DNA of 64,000 nt from Fragilaria crotonensis (GCA_022925895.1 JAKSYS010000107.1:55557-119556), one strand, 5' to 3'; positions 34,177 through 44,756 are shown, numbered from the stretch's first letter. Notes: a model not told the origin generated them from the sequence alone. Numbers and translations: made by a program.

Positions 34177-36000
34177 TTACAAATCCTGTTGATGATACTG
34201 AGGGCACAGTTTTGATATCAGGACCTCCTTATAAACAATGTTGTGCAGAAGATGACCATCAGTAAATATGAAAAGATCATGTGGGTTACGAACTCTTGAG
34301 AGAGCAACGTAAAGCTGGCCATGTGCAAATACACCTTGTGGCAAGAAAATGCCAACTCTTCGCAATGTTTGACCTTGACTCTTGTTGATCGTCATTGCAT
34401 ATGCTGGTTGAACTGGAAACTGACGTCGTTTGAAGACAAATGGCAGCTCATCTTGAGGTGATAGGAGAGCAATCCGTGGTATGTCCACAATTTCTGCAGT
34501 GGTAGGAATCAAACACTGGAGGACAGACTGTGAGATACGGCGAACAATGAGACGGGTGCCATTGCTGAGTGTGCTTGATAGGTTTCGGAGCAGCATGACC
34601 AACATGCCTTTTTTCAGAGTGAGGCAATGTGGTGGAAGGCCAGATAGCTCCAAAGAGTTCAGGAATTCAGGAGGATAGAGGGTATGTGCAGGATCATTAG
34701 GTTCCTCAGATATGATGTTGTCAATACTGAGAAACACATGTTCATCATGAGGTAGCCTTGAGGTTACCATATCATTGATTCTTTGAACATCTTTGTTTTT
34801 AGGACATAGAATAGCACGTTCAGACCAATAGGCTGGTTCATTGGAAGAAAAATCATCAAACACATGCTCAACCAGTTCGTTTGTATCCTGAGGCTGGAAT
34901 ATATAAGATGGTAGATTTATTGGGGAAGGCTCCATATCCTCGCCGATCCTCAACAGGAAAGATGCAAAATGGGAAAGTACTTCTTGGAACTCTGGGTTAG
35001 CATTTGTGTTCTGTAAGTCCATTCGCAATCGCATATTTTCAGAGAGTTGCATTACATTCACAGATGATGTTTGCCAGACTTTGGATTGTAGGACAGTTGA
35101 ATGCACAGTGGTAGCTCTTCCAGCATGGCGTAGTATGGGAAGCACTTGACGAAAGTCACCACCCATGACGACAACCAAGCCACCAAATGGAGCATCATTA
35201 CGTTCAAGTAAATCACAAAGAGACTGTGAAAGAACATCAAGACCAACACCCTTAAGCATTGTGATCTCATCAATGATCAAAATCTTTGCAACCTTCATAA
35301 CTTCTGCCTTCTCTTTTGATAGGTTGCACATGGATGTTTCATATAATTGAATTGGAAGCCCGGATATATAGTGCAGAGTACGGCCCAAAGGGGCAAAGTT
35401 TGAGGCAGCAATGCCTGATATGGCCGTTGCAAGGGCAACCTTCCCTTCACTGCGCACCTTGGCAAGGATCATCCTGAACAACTCCGTCTTACCTGAGCCT
35501 GCAGGTCCATCAACAAAATAAACATTTTTCTGATTTTCAGTACCAGCATTGTTGTTCACAGAAGCAAGTACAGCATCAAAAATAGCACGCTGTTCAAGAT
35601 TCAGGAGAGGGAGGCGATCCAGCTGCTGTTGAATATCAGTGTTGGATGATGACAGCTGCAATTCTAACAAATGGTTGACTGAATTGTTGTCCATGGCACT
35701 CCCATGCTCCTCAACCAGAAGTGTGCGGAGGGATGGTATCCATTCGAATACAGAACGGCTGTGCATTATCCCCAGAAGGGCATCAAGTTTACGCACAAGG
35801 AGGTCCTGCAGGTGTTGTTCACTAAGGCTGGGTTGACGGTGTGCATAGTCTTCTGACAGGGCAGCCCAGTGAGAGTCATAGAGTGACCTTGGGTCAGAGA
35901 CATCACAGTTGAAGAGGATGATTGCAAAAGTCTTCTGAGCCTTGCTGGGAGAGTGTCTGTGTGGCTTCCTGCATGGCTCGATGCCACTCAGTATCATCAT
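34177..36000 (-). CDS. PIF1-like helicase part of the Helitron RepHel protein
   Basis: 607 residues are open. The helicase motifs are in order: LNLEQRAIFDAVL, Walker A FVDGPAGSGKTELF, ISGIAASNF, Walker B ILIIDEITML, GDFRQVLPILR, LSENMR, and at the C-terminus AYAMTINKSQGQTL and QLYVALSRVRNP. This is the 5'-3' DNA helicase that unwinds the donor strand during Helitron rolling-circle transposition. The first 30-40 residues as written are out of frame with the Rep part. In a nearby frame one reads CRTLGLLDDDTEWHRAM, the usual linker, so one or more indels lie near 35930-36050. Confidence 0.88.
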   Translation of the reverse strand: MMILSGIEPCRKPHRHSPSKAQKTFAIILFNCDVSDPRSLYDSHWAALSEDYAHRQPSLSEQHLQDLLVRKLDALLGIMHSRSVFEWIPSLRTLLVEEHGSAMDNNSVNHLLELQLSSSNTDIQQQLDRLPLLNLEQRAIFDAVLASVNNNAGTENQKNVYFVDGPAGSGKTELFRMILAKVRSEGKVALATAISGIAASNFAPLGRTLHYISGLPIQLYETSMCNLSKEKAEVMKVAKILIIDEITMLKGVGLDVLSQSLCDLLERNDAPFGGLVVVMGGDFRQVLPILRHAGRATTVHSTVLQSKVWQTSSVNVMQLSENMRLRMDLQNTNANPEFQEVLSHFASFLLRIGEDMEPSPINLPSYIFQPQDTNELVEHVFDDFSSNEPAYWSERAILCPKNKDVQRINDMVTSRLPHDEHVFLSIDNIISEEPNDPAHTLYPPEFLNSLELSGLPPHCLTLKKGMLVMLLRNLSSTLSNGTRLIVRRISQSVLQCLIPTTAEIVDIPRIALLSPQDELPFVFKRRQFPVQPAYAMTINKSQGQTLRRVGIFLPQGVFAHGQLYVALSRVRNPHDLFIFTDGHLLHNIVYKEVLISKLCPQYHQQDL

Positions 36001-36053
36001 CTAGAAGACCCAATGTACGACAGGCATCTTGAAATGTTGGACAAAGTACATCA

Positions 36054-38291
36054 TCAACGGTTCAGAGCTTCAAAGCTTGTTGCACCTTTCACTACAGTCA
36101 ACATCCTTCGCAGGAAGTATCTCTCACCAGAAGAAGGGGAAGCACTGTAGAGGCGAGACACAGTGGGGAATGTCTGCCGGTGATTGGAGCGTCGTACCCA
36201 GCACTTCTCGACACCAGCACTTTTCCATGTGTAGTGTTGTGGGATGTCATGATAAAGGAACTGGCGAGCATACTGATCATGCCGATTGAGGTCCAACCAG
36301 GCAGTCAATTGTGTACAGGGTGGTCCTCTTGCAAGCACTTGAGCAACATTTTCATTTTCCTCAAAAACCACTGATTGCTGATTGGGAAGATGGAACATTA
36401 GGCGCATCACATTGGGCTTCTCTGAATGTAGACGAAGGCTGAAGAGGCGCCAGCATGCCTCTGATGCAGAGACATAACGTCCATCAAGATAGAGCTTGAT
36501 CTCATCAACATCTTCCCCCATCTGGACTGCAGCACGGTCGTGTCCCTTGTATACATACTTGTAGAGGTACTTGACGGCCTGCACTGAATTGCACACCTCA
36601 ACATTGATATGACAATCATACTTCTTGGTAAGATGGCAATTATATGGCACAACCCAGCGGTTGTCCAACTCAGCTCCTCGAACAGTTACAGTCCTTCCAT
36701 CATCACGTCGATGATATTGAGGGAATCCATCATCATTGAGTGTTGTCTCATCTTGAAAGGGCCGGGATACTTGTCCTTGCATTCACCTGCTGGCTTTGTA
36801 GAACTATTACAACACTTCAAATTTTTCCATCGATTGGGGAAACTTTGGTGCCACAGGGCCCATGCAACATACACCTCTTCACAGTTGCAAAAGTTCAGGA
36901 TCTATCAATGCATCTGGGATCTCAGCTGAAACAATATGGTCAATGTCAGATTCTGTGCGCGTTTGTCATTCTCTGCCAAAATGACCAGTACATGTGCATG
37001 TGGCAATCCTCGCTTCTGAAATTCGATGGTGTAGATAGCAGCCACAACCCTTCCAAGCACTTGCCGCTTCTGGAGGTCAAACATCATCTCTGTAAATTTG
37101 AGATGGAACACTCGTGCCACCAAATCTGGTCTGTCATTTACAGTTTGGCCAGGAAGAAGGTTTTCAACAACTTCTGGCCACTGCGGATTGGTTGTCATTG
37201 TAATAAAGAGGTCTGGCTTGCCCATTCGGCGCACAATTGCCAATGCATCCTGGCAAAGCTGGTGCATGTTTCTTGCACTTCCAATGTGAGATGAAGGCAG
37301 AATGATTCGTCGCCCCAGCTGTCGAGTGTTTGTCACATCCTCACCAGCAACAGCATCTGCAATGCCTTGATAAAGTTCAGCACGCAATCTTGGTTGATTA
37401 AGACGGATGAAATTAAGACGGCCTTGTTCCACTTGGGCATAGCAGTCCACAATGTATTGGTGAAACAGCTTCCTGCAAAGTGAAGGTGATTGGAGAACTG
37501 AGCAGCAGGTCGTACAAAAGCCGAAATGCAGCATGCATGAGGCAAGTTAATCTTGTCAAATGTGGAGTCGTAGCATTTGGACCAGTTTGCATCATGCCAG
37601 GATGCCAGCCTCTTGGGGAGCCTGTTGGAAAAAGGAGTACATATGCCAGTGGAGAATAGTCGGGATGGAGCTCTGAGATTGACTGAATTGCTCCAGCACG
37701 AAGCAATACTCGAATATCACGGTTACCTGAACCTTCGTCAGGAAGAATCACAGCTACCTCACTGGAACTTGGTGCATTGTACCGTCTGTTGTCCAATTCA
37801 GGTTGATCCAGGATATGCATTGCAACATTGTGGCCAGGCAATTCAACATCATGATTACCATCAGTATTACTGGCCAAGGTTTCCTCATCAAGAGCTTGCT
37901 TGAATAATCCATACAGCCGGTTTTGATTCTGAATCATTTGCTGCAATAAAACCAAAGTATTCCTGTCCAAGGTATTCAAATGATGTAAACGATTGTCCAC
38001 CTCATGGTTAGTGTCATAGAAATAGAGTTGTGCAAAAGCAGGATGCTGTCCAGGTTCTGGGAGCAATGATCCTAACCGGTGGTACATTGAGCCATGAATG
38101 CGAAAAGTATAAATTCCACAACTCCTATCAATCAAAGCATCATCCACATTAGCGCCTATTGAGGCAAAACTCAAGGCAGAGTTGTAGGCACGGATGTGTG
38201 GCATGAACAATTCATGTGCATGAAAAGATCCATCAACACATTTGGTGTGGGATCGAGAGGGAGGAGAGATACCTTGCCCTTGGCACAGCAA
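36054..38291 (-). pseudogene. Helitron-like N and HUH Rep domain, frameshifted
   Basis: Pieces in several frames give the expected Helitron order. SFASIGANVDDALIDRSCGI, YTFRIHGSMYHRLGSLLP and FAQLYFYDTNHEVDNR come from 37413-38291. YIVDCYAQVEQGRLNFIRLN and the HUH motif GLPHAHVLVIL come from 36905-37534. VVPYNCHLTKKYDCHINVEV, VKYLYKYVYKGHDRA and RYVSASEACWRLF come from 36054-36782. Frame changes fall near 38220, 37480, 36950, 36850 and 36780. The catalytic tyrosine segment YLYKYVYKG is present but the protein cannot be made as written. Confidence 0.85.
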
Positions 38292-39082
38292 GATGAAAAG
38301 TAGCCCCTTTCAGACCTTGATTCATTTGGAAAATGCAGTGCAGAGCAGCCCTGACATTCAACTGTGCATGGGCCAAGGACATGACGTGCTGGAGCAGGAG
38401 CAGATGAATAGGCTGCGCCATTGGTGCGTTGGCAACTTTGGCGTGTTTGTCTCATGTGCTCTTGGTGCTGAGTGGTGATGGCAGCCATCTGTGTGGCAGC
38501 AACAGGGTCACCTTCTTGAGATCTCTGGAGGCGCTCCAGACGTGTTTGTCTCATCTGCTCTTGGTTCCTAGTGGTGATGGCAGCCATCTGTGTGGCAGCT
38601 ACAGGGTCACCTTCTTGAGATCTCTGGAGGCGCTCCAGACGTGTTTGTCTCATGTGCTCTTGGTGCTGAGTGGTGATGGCAGCCATCTGTGTGGCAGCAA
38701 CAGGGTCACCTTCTTGAGATCTCTGGAGGCGCTCCAGACGTGTTTGTCTCATCTGCTCTTGGTGCTGAGTGGTGATGGCAGCCATCTGTGTGGCAGCAAC
38801 AGGGTCACCTTCTTGAGATCTCTGGAGGCGCTCCAGACGTGTTTGTCTCATGTTCTCTTGGTGCTGAGTGGTGATGGCAGCCATCTGTGTGACAGCAACA
38901 GGGTCACCTTCTTGAGATCTCTGGAGGCGCTCCAGACGTGTTTGTCTCTTCTGCTCACGGTTCCTGGTGGTGATGGTGGCCATCTGTGTGACAGCAACAG
39001 GGTCACCTTCTTGAGATCTCTGGAGGTGCTCCAGACGTGTTTGTCTCTTCTGCTCACGGTTCCTGGTGGTGATGGCGGCCAT
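38292..39082 (-). CDS. Helitron N-terminal region with 33-residue tandem repeats
   Basis: This is the start of the Helitron protein. It is made of six full and one partial copy of a 33-residue unit, for example MAAITTQHQEHMRQTRLERL followed by QRSQEGDPVAATQ. It then runs into CQGCSALHFPNESRSERG and FSSCCAKGKVSLLPL, which is the usual cysteine block of Helitron proteins. No ATG in this frame lies upstream of 39082. An open SCHCSKEKRAKLRNLSQEEG stretch continues to a stop near 39190, so the true start may lie beyond a frameshift. The frame is lost at about 38220. Confidence 0.7.
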
Positions 39083-39110
39083 CTGTGTGGCAGCTACAGG
39101 GTCACCACCT
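38438..39110 (-). repeat. 99-bp tandem repeat array (about 6.8 units)
   Basis: The unit is 99 bp and nearly identical from copy to copy, with most changes confined to three codon positions in the NREQK/HQEHM part. Because 99 is divisible by three, expansion keeps the Helitron frame open. Confidence 0.85.
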
Positions 39111-39190
39111 TCTTCTTGGGACAGGTTGCGAAGTTTGGCACGCTTTTCCTTGCTGCAATGGCAGCTGGCTTTGTTGATAGTGAATGTTTA

Positions 39191-40184
39191 CTTGGGTGTG
39201 ACATAATGGTTATATGCTGATTGGAAAGAATTGGAAGCAAGGAATTATGTGAGCGGTACAATTACTGTAGGTGTATGAGGTACTGGAGTCTACAGTACAG
39301 TGACAGTACAATTACTGTAGGTGTATGAGGTACTGGAGTCTACAGTACAGCGTACAGTACCATACTGTACAGTACTCGGGTACATCTTATAGTGAGTGAG
39401 TGTATGAGGTACTGGAGTACAATGTAGAGTCGTAACAGGGACTACAGTACAGCCAGCGTACAGTACTGTGCAATGACCACCAATAATACAACTTCACGAC
39501 GCAACCCGCCGTTAATTAAGCGTTATTTTTCAAAAAACCAAAACACCCACCGTTAATAAAACGTTATTTGAGTAAGGGATGGCTTTTGTAATCAAAAAAT
39601 TTGCGTTCATGGGGGGGCCAAGCACCAATACTGGCGAAGCTTCTTGGTTACTGTTACTTTCAGTACTCAACCCTGGCGAAGCTCCGTAGTGAAAAAATTC
39701 AGACAGTATTCATTTGATCCAGTACCCCAGAGTGGTCATACTCCGTAACAGACGGACGCACGCACGCACACACGCACACAATTAATTTATAATATAGTAG
39801 GACACACGCACACAATTAATTTATAATATAGTAGGATATGCATATATGATATATGCACTGACTGCTCCGCGGTAGTACAGTACTTACTATGAGAAGCTGT
39901 ATTCTCGTATTCTCCTGTACCAGGTACTTGTACCGACTACCACGTAGCACGTAGGACCTGAGAGCTCAGCGCTCAGAGCTCAGAGTGTACAGTACTACGA
40001 ACGACACTATGATACTGATATTGCTGAGCACTACCGGTAGTACTGGTACTTGTTCTGCAAGTACTTGTACATACAGTACTCAACAAAAACGAATCAATAC
40101 ACAAAGTACGGAGTACAGTACTCTCTACTCTGGTAGACGGAGTACGTGACCGCGCGTCATTTTATGGAGTGAACTTCACCTTCA
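39191..40184. promoter_or_regulatory. GTAC-palindrome-rich region upstream of the Rieske oxygenase
   Basis: No gene is supported. It contains a 45-bp block repeated with a 50-bp period (39256-39300 and 39306-39350), a tandem 34-bp block (39768-39801 and 39802-39835), and two related CCGTTAAT(TA)AxCGTTATTT blocks (39508-39527 and 39554-39573). It also has a GAGCTCAGCGCTCAGAGCTC run near 39962, a CTACCGGTAG palindrome (40031-40040), and many TACAGTAC words. It includes the right flank of the Helitron and the promoter of the gene at 40299. Confidence 0.6.
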
Positions 40185-40298
40185 ATGCGAAGCCACCTGC
40201 GATATCGTCGTAATGAGGATTCTTATCAAGAATTGCCTTCGGACGAGCTCACAGACATCAGTCATCGTCATCAGACATCATCTGACTTCAACACGACG

Positions 40299-41999
40299 AT
40301 GATAAGGATTGCCGTCGCCATCGGTTGCTCCCTGGCATCGTTGACTTTCATTTCAGGTCTGTCGGTACCAAATCGGAAGACACGAGTTTCACATCTCGCC
40401 TCAAGCACTCATGGTCAGGATTCGACTCCACTCATCGAGTTGGAACCGTCCCCGAGTGGTGAAAAGAAGAGCTTCGAAAATTTTGACTACATGAACCATT
40501 GGTACCCGGTGGTCTGGGCACAAGATGTTCCTCCTGGGAGACCAACAAAAGTTTCTGTCTTTGACATTGACTACGTAGTCTCCAAATTGGACGATGGATC
40601 CTACGTTTGTATGGAGGATCGATGTCCCCACAAATCAGCAGCTCTTAGTGAAGGACGAGTGACTGCGGCTGGTTACTTTCAATGTGCCTACCATGGTTGG
40701 TCATTTGACGGCAAGGACGGAACCTGTGTCGAAATTCCACAACTTGTCTCGAAAGACGACGGAAAGGCGAGGCTGGCATCTCAGTCGGCACGAACCAGCG
40801 GGACGGCACGTCCTTGTCAGGTATCGCAAGGTATGGTATGGATTTTTCCGGGAGGTACGTGGGTGGAAGCCCTGGCAGCGCCTCGTCCCCCAACGATTCC
40901 TGAATTGGACCAACCTGATTTTCGAGTTAGTGGGACCGTCGTTCGAGATTTTCCAATCGATTTCAGCATTTTGTTGGAAAACATCATTGACCCTGACCAT
41001 GGAATCTTCGCTCATGGGGCGCTTGGATTTGATCTCTTCTCAGCTTCTTCCTCTTATCCACAATCGCTGGAAGAAGAGTTTGTCAATGGAGGCAAAGGTT
41101 GGCAGATCACCTCCAAGGTCGCGGCGGTGGAAAAAGTACTATTGGTAGACAAGAAGATTCGTGGCCTCGCCGTTGATTCTGTCGAGGATGACAAAATCCG
41201 GATAGCGACGACAACGCTCAATGCTCCCAATCTAGTTTACATGGCTCGACGTAACAAAATGACTGGCGAAACCGCCTTTGTCACCTGCTTTTTTATTTGC
41301 CCAGTTGGTTTGGGTCGATCAAGGTTCTTGAGCTGTTCCGCTACCAAATCTCCTATTCTTCCGCCGCGATGGTTGATGCACATTTTCGTCAACAATTTTC
41401 TCGACCAGGACACTCATTTGTTGGCTACTCAACAGACTCATGTACTTCGTTGGGAAGCGAAGGCAGTCAAGAAACAGTTGGAAACAGGGGAGTTAAAATC
41501 TACTTCTGCTAGAGTTCCGAATACGATGGTCCGGAAATCAAATTACGTATATCAATCACCAGCTGAGAAGATGGGCGTTCGAGTTGGTGCTTTTTTCGAT
41601 GCAACACTTTCCAAGGTTCCTAATCGAGTCGACAGGCTTCTAGAACTCGACCTTAGTGCGACACCACAACGAGGAGTAACACTTGACCGACAACTTCAGC
41701 ATCTCAATATATGTCCCGATTCTCAAACTGCCGTGCGAAACTGCCAACGGATCGCTTCCGCAGCCCAATTCATCGCTGTGGCAGCAGCAGCAATCAAAGT
41801 CATGGCGATTTCTCGAGGCGTGACTGTCGCCGGGAATTGGCTATCCAACCCACGGTTGGGTGCCACATTTGGAATGTGTGCGCTTGTCAACTGGATTGCT
41901 ACAAAGATTCGACGAGAGTTTTACTTCAAATACACTGAAGACCTCCGGAATCGAGATTTGGCAGGTACCCCTCGAAAGGTGTGGCTGGACAAGCCATAG
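40299..41999 (+). CDS. Rieske non-heme oxygenase, pheophorbide a oxygenase-like
   Basis: About 566 residues from MIRIAVAIGCSLASLTFIS, which begins a signal-peptide-like leader. An in-frame ATG at 40185 would add 38 hydrophilic residues before it, so I prefer 40299. The Rieske [2Fe-2S] motif is CPHKSAALSEG with the second pair in QCAYHGWSFDG. The mononuclear iron site is ENIIDPDHGIFAHG. A C-terminal PAO domain follows. Plant PAO, TIC55 and PTC52 share this architecture, act in the plastid, and oxidise chlorophyll breakdown or chlorophyllide substrates. The C-terminal CxxC pair typical of plant PAO is not seen. Only ICPDSQTAVRNC is near that position. The leader fits plastid import through the ER. 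Exact substrate unknown. Confidence 0.85.
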   Translation: MIRIAVAIGCSLASLTFISGLSVPNRKTRVSHLASSTHGQDSTPLIELEPSPSGEKKSFENFDYMNHWYPVVWAQDVPPGRPTKVSVFDIDYVVSKLDDGSYVCMEDRCPHKSAALSEGRVTAAGYFQCAYHGWSFDGKDGTCVEIPQLVSKDDGKARLASQSARTSGTARPCQVSQGMVWIFPGGTWVEALAAPRPPTIPELDQPDFRVSGTVVRDFPIDFSILLENIIDPDHGIFAHGALGFDLFSASSSYPQSLEEEFVNGGKGWQITSKVAAVEKVLLVDKKIRGLAVDSVEDDKIRIATTTLNAPNLVYMARRNKMTGETAFVTCFFICPVGLGRSRFLSCSATKSPILPPRWLMHIFVNNFLDQDTHLLATQQTHVLRWEAKAVKKQLETGELKSTSARVPNTMVRKSNYVYQSPAEKMGVRVGAFFDATLSKVPNRVDRLLELDLSATPQRGVTLDRQLQHLNICPDSQTAVRNCQRIASAAQFIAVAAAAIKVMAISRGVTVAGNWLSNPRLGATFGMCALVNWIATKIRREFYFKYTEDLRNRDLAGTPRKVWLDKP

Positions 42000-42040
42000 G
42001 CAAGTGATCTAATAGGAGTTGAATAAACCAGCTGAGTAAA

Positions 42041-42952
42041 TCACCCGAGAGCATCCCGAACGGTGTATTTGCCATGACAAATCTGCTCGTACATGCGCTT
42101 GAGACGGACTGGATTATTCGAAATGACGCCATGAACACCCCTCATGAGAAGTATTTTGCGCAGTGTTGAGAACGTGTCCACGACCCAAAGAACATTAGTA
42201 AGGCCCTGTTGTTTCGTCTTTTTGAGAAATCTGTCTGCATCGGCGTTCCCAAAGAGTTCAGCTGAGGGCATGATCAGTCTCACATCTGTATTGGCTGGAA
42301 GGTTAATTTCGCTTAAGGGAGCATCGCCCCGTTTCAAAGGAAGAGCAATCCAACAGTGCTGTTTGATGCGGTATTCCAGGGGAGAAACTCGACGGTCTTG
42401 TAGTTGCCAAGCTTGGAGAATAATTCCACATTGTAGATTCGGGATGGGCTCCTCTTCCAAGACTTTGAGAATCCCCTTAACAACGTCTTCCGGCGGAGCC
42501 AAGAAATCACCTTCTCCCACCCACGCTGACTTCGGTTCCATTGTTAGAAAAAATCGTCCTGGGCCGTAGTACCTTTTCAATTTTTGAATAAATTCCTTAA
42601 GAGGTATCTTTGAGCATGGCGATGGAGAGATCTCTCCGAGGTTGTCGCCCATCTCACTCGGGTGAGCTACCACCGACTGGCCTTCGTGGTAAAGTACGTC
42701 CACGTCAAGGTGGCGAATGCCGTTCGCTTCCAACTCCATCAAGACGCGGTCACATGTCAAGTCACGCATGTCTGGAGCGGATGCATCCAAATGGCCTCGA
42801 TGGGACCAGATTTCAACAACATTGCATCCTCGTGGCCGTGCTGCGTACCGCTGAAAGCACAAGACAAAGGTCAGTGCCAAAAGAAGCAACGCTCCCGTGA
42901 CCAAGTCTACTCGCGAGCGCAAACGCCTTCGCCGATTAAGATAACTCGACAT
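42041..42952 (-). CDS. Glycerophosphodiester phosphodiesterase-like, membrane-anchored
   Basis: About 303 residues from MSSYLNRRRRLRSRVDL. A frame open from 43138 adds a basic, His-rich stretch that is probably upstream sequence. A single anchor (LVTGALLLLALTFVLCF) is followed by a TIM-barrel domain. The GDPD-type motifs are VEIWSHRGH, IRHLDVDVLYHEGQSVVAH (in place of the usual ExD pair, DVD) and HGVISNNPVRLKRM. RFFLTMEPK occupies the strand with the third acidic ligand. Such enzymes hydrolyse glycerophosphodiesters or related phospholipid headgroups. The altered acidic pair makes the activity uncertain. Convergent with the Rieske gene, with 41 bp between stops. Confidence 0.75.
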   Translation of the reverse strand: MSSYLNRRRRLRSRVDLVTGALLLLALTFVLCFQRYAARPRGCNVVEIWSHRGHLDASAPDMRDLTCDRVLMELEANGIRHLDVDVLYHEGQSVVAHPSEMGDNLGEISPSPCSKIPLKEFIQKLKRYYGPGRFFLTMEPKSAWVGEGDFLAPPEDVVKGILKVLEEEPIPNLQCGIILQAWQLQDRRVSPLEYRIKQHCWIALPLKRGDAPLSEINLPANTDVRLIMPSAELFGNADADRFLKKTKQQGLTNVLWVVDTFSTLRKILLMRGVHGVISNNPVRLKRMYEQICHGKYTVRDALG

Positions 42953-43138
42953 GTTAATTACACACAGCCTTGCACATTGACATCGATGATAACCCGTTGT
43001 GATCGCATTAATGCATTGCCCTCGTTTGTGATGGTAATGGCGAGTGATCCGTGATCTCGGTGAGAGTAGGAAGGAGAGATGGGTGCAGCGTGCAGCGTGC
43101 ATGTGTCGCGTCGCCAGGGTACGGGTATGGGTATTCAA

Positions 43139-43582
43139 TACTGTATTCTACTCATCACAGGAATTACTATACTGGAGTGCCAGGTACTGAGGCATTCATA
43201 CTTCATACAAGTGACCCATCCTATGCAGTTTGCAGAGAAGGTTTAGACTTATCACGCATAAAATTGGGAAGTAAGAGAGGTTCCAATCGGCGACGCTTAC
43301 TAGAAGTAGTGGTGTACAACCTGGAATGGCGTTCGACGTAGGAGGAAGGAAGGCGTATGAACCAGGATGATTCATGAATGCAGGGGAAGTTTTTGGTTTA
43401 AAATGCCTCACGGTCGACCACCCATCCATCGTGTGCATCAAACTTTCTGTGCAGAGGACTCCAGGTGTATTCCAGTCTCACGTTCTTGGCGGTTTAAAGT
43501 CCTTTCTACAGAGAGAAAGACGCAACTGGTAGAATGGTCAAAACAACGCCTTGCCCATCCCGGTCACAATATTCACACGCTC
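43139..43582. other. Spacer between GDPD-like gene and alcohol dehydrogenase
   Basis: No gene is supported. It must include the promoter of the GDPD-like gene and the 3' end of the dehydrogenase gene, both on the minus strand. Confidence 0.4.
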
Positions 43583-44756
43583 CTAGCAAATGATTTGCAC
43601 TTTCATGGTCTGCCTTTCAGCAGCGCATTTGATTGCTTCGTCTGCTTGTGCCAGGGGAAACGTCTTGGTAATGTACTTCTCCACGTGAAGGGGATGCGAT
43701 GATGTTGCATTGTCTTCTTTCAAGTTGAGCAGTTCGAGGGCTCTGTCGATGGGTCCACATCGACTACCTACGACTTTCAGCTCGTCAATAACAAATGGAG
43801 CGGCATTGAACTTCTTCCCCGCAGCGCATGTACTTTTAAGCACCTTCCAAGCATAAAGATCGTGAGAGCAGTGAAATCTACGAGATGTTTCGCGATGACA
43901 GTCTTACCAATGTTCCCATCGGCCGACAGAGGCCTGCAGCCAAAGTCAGGCCCGCTGGGCTGCCAGTTGCGTCAACTACGACGTCGTATTTGGCAGCATG
44001 TGCGGCAGCAACTCCGTTGAAGGCTCCTTCGTCCAAGCACTCTTCTACCAGTTTGACTTCCACGCCACTCTCCTTGACAAGGTCGAGCTTGTACTGATGT
44101 TTTCCAAACAGTACAGGTTTGGCTGTTGCTACCTGGTGACGAGCATGTTCGCGGCCCAGGACCTCAGCAATCATAAGCCCCAACTTGCCATCTCCCAAAA
44201 TTGCAACTTTGTCAGGTCGCTTCGAATCATAGCTGACTAGACCTTGTTCGGTAATGCGACAAGCTGCTGCCAGGGGTTCGGCGAAGACAGCGACTTCGTC
44301 TGGAACATCATCAGGAACAATATGTAAATTCCTAATTGGCAGCGTCAAGTACTCCGCCATTGTTCCGTTTCGGTTAAGAATTCCCAACACGGATCGATTT
44401 GGACAATGGTTTCTGGACATTTTGCAACACCGAGTGTCGAGCTCGTCGGCGTCTTGACACACCGCACACGCGTCACATCCAACATTGATGTCTCCACAGA
44501 CTCGTTTTCCGATCCACTCGTTCTTCATCTCATCACTGTCCTCCACCTCTTCGACTACACCAACAAACTCGTGTCCTAACACTCCATGAAAGCCCATGTA
44601 GCCTTGAAGGATTTCCAAATCAGTATTGCAAACTCCTGCGCGTAGAACCTTGATGAGGGCAAATCCCGGTTCCGGTTTTGGTTTCGGAATGGAAATCACT
44701 TGTCCTTCCGTATCACCAGGATTAACAATGGCAAACGCGAGCATTTCTTCGCACAT
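43583..44756 (-). CDS. Zinc-dependent alcohol dehydrogenase (MDR), two exons
   Basis: Two exons, 44756-43908 and 43843-43583, are joined by a 64-nt GT-AG intron (43907-43844). Splicing restores MGTLVLKSTCAAGKKFN and the usual IDELKVVGSRCGP block, giving 369 residues from MCEEMLAFAIV. The catalytic zinc ligands lie in GVCNTDLE, GHEF and FAEPLAAACR. A Cys-rich structural-zinc lobe follows (GCDACAVC, RCC, NHC). The Rossmann motif is KVAILGDGKLGLMIAEVLG. It belongs to the threonine/sorbitol dehydrogenase branch of the medium-chain family. The substrate cannot be assigned. The acceptor is AAG, not the more common YAG. Confidence 0.88.

Larger units (their letters stand above)
34177..39190 (-). mobile_element. 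Helitron, partly decayed
   Basis: On the minus strand the order is an N-terminal repeat region, Helitron-like N domain, HUH replication initiator and PIF1/RecD-type helicase, the hallmark RepHel arrangement of Helitrons. The helicase part is open, but the Rep part is broken into at least five frames. Neither terminus can be placed, so these limits are the coding remains only. Confidence 0.88.

Noticed and set aside
38438-39110. Regular 99-bp repeats that might suggest a CRISPR array
   Set aside because: The units are contiguous with no unique spacers, they encode protein in frame, and the context is a eukaryotic Helitron.
38429-39220. A long + strand frame of about 263 codons with repeated CLSHVLLVLSGDGSHLCGS
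   Set aside because: It is the antisense of the 99-bp Helitron repeat. The minus strand continues into recognised Helitron sequence, so the + frame is a shadow.
42953-43138. N-terminal extension of the GDPD-like protein
   Set aside because: It is a His/Arg/Cys-rich translation without family support. The later methionine gives a clean membrane-anchor topology.
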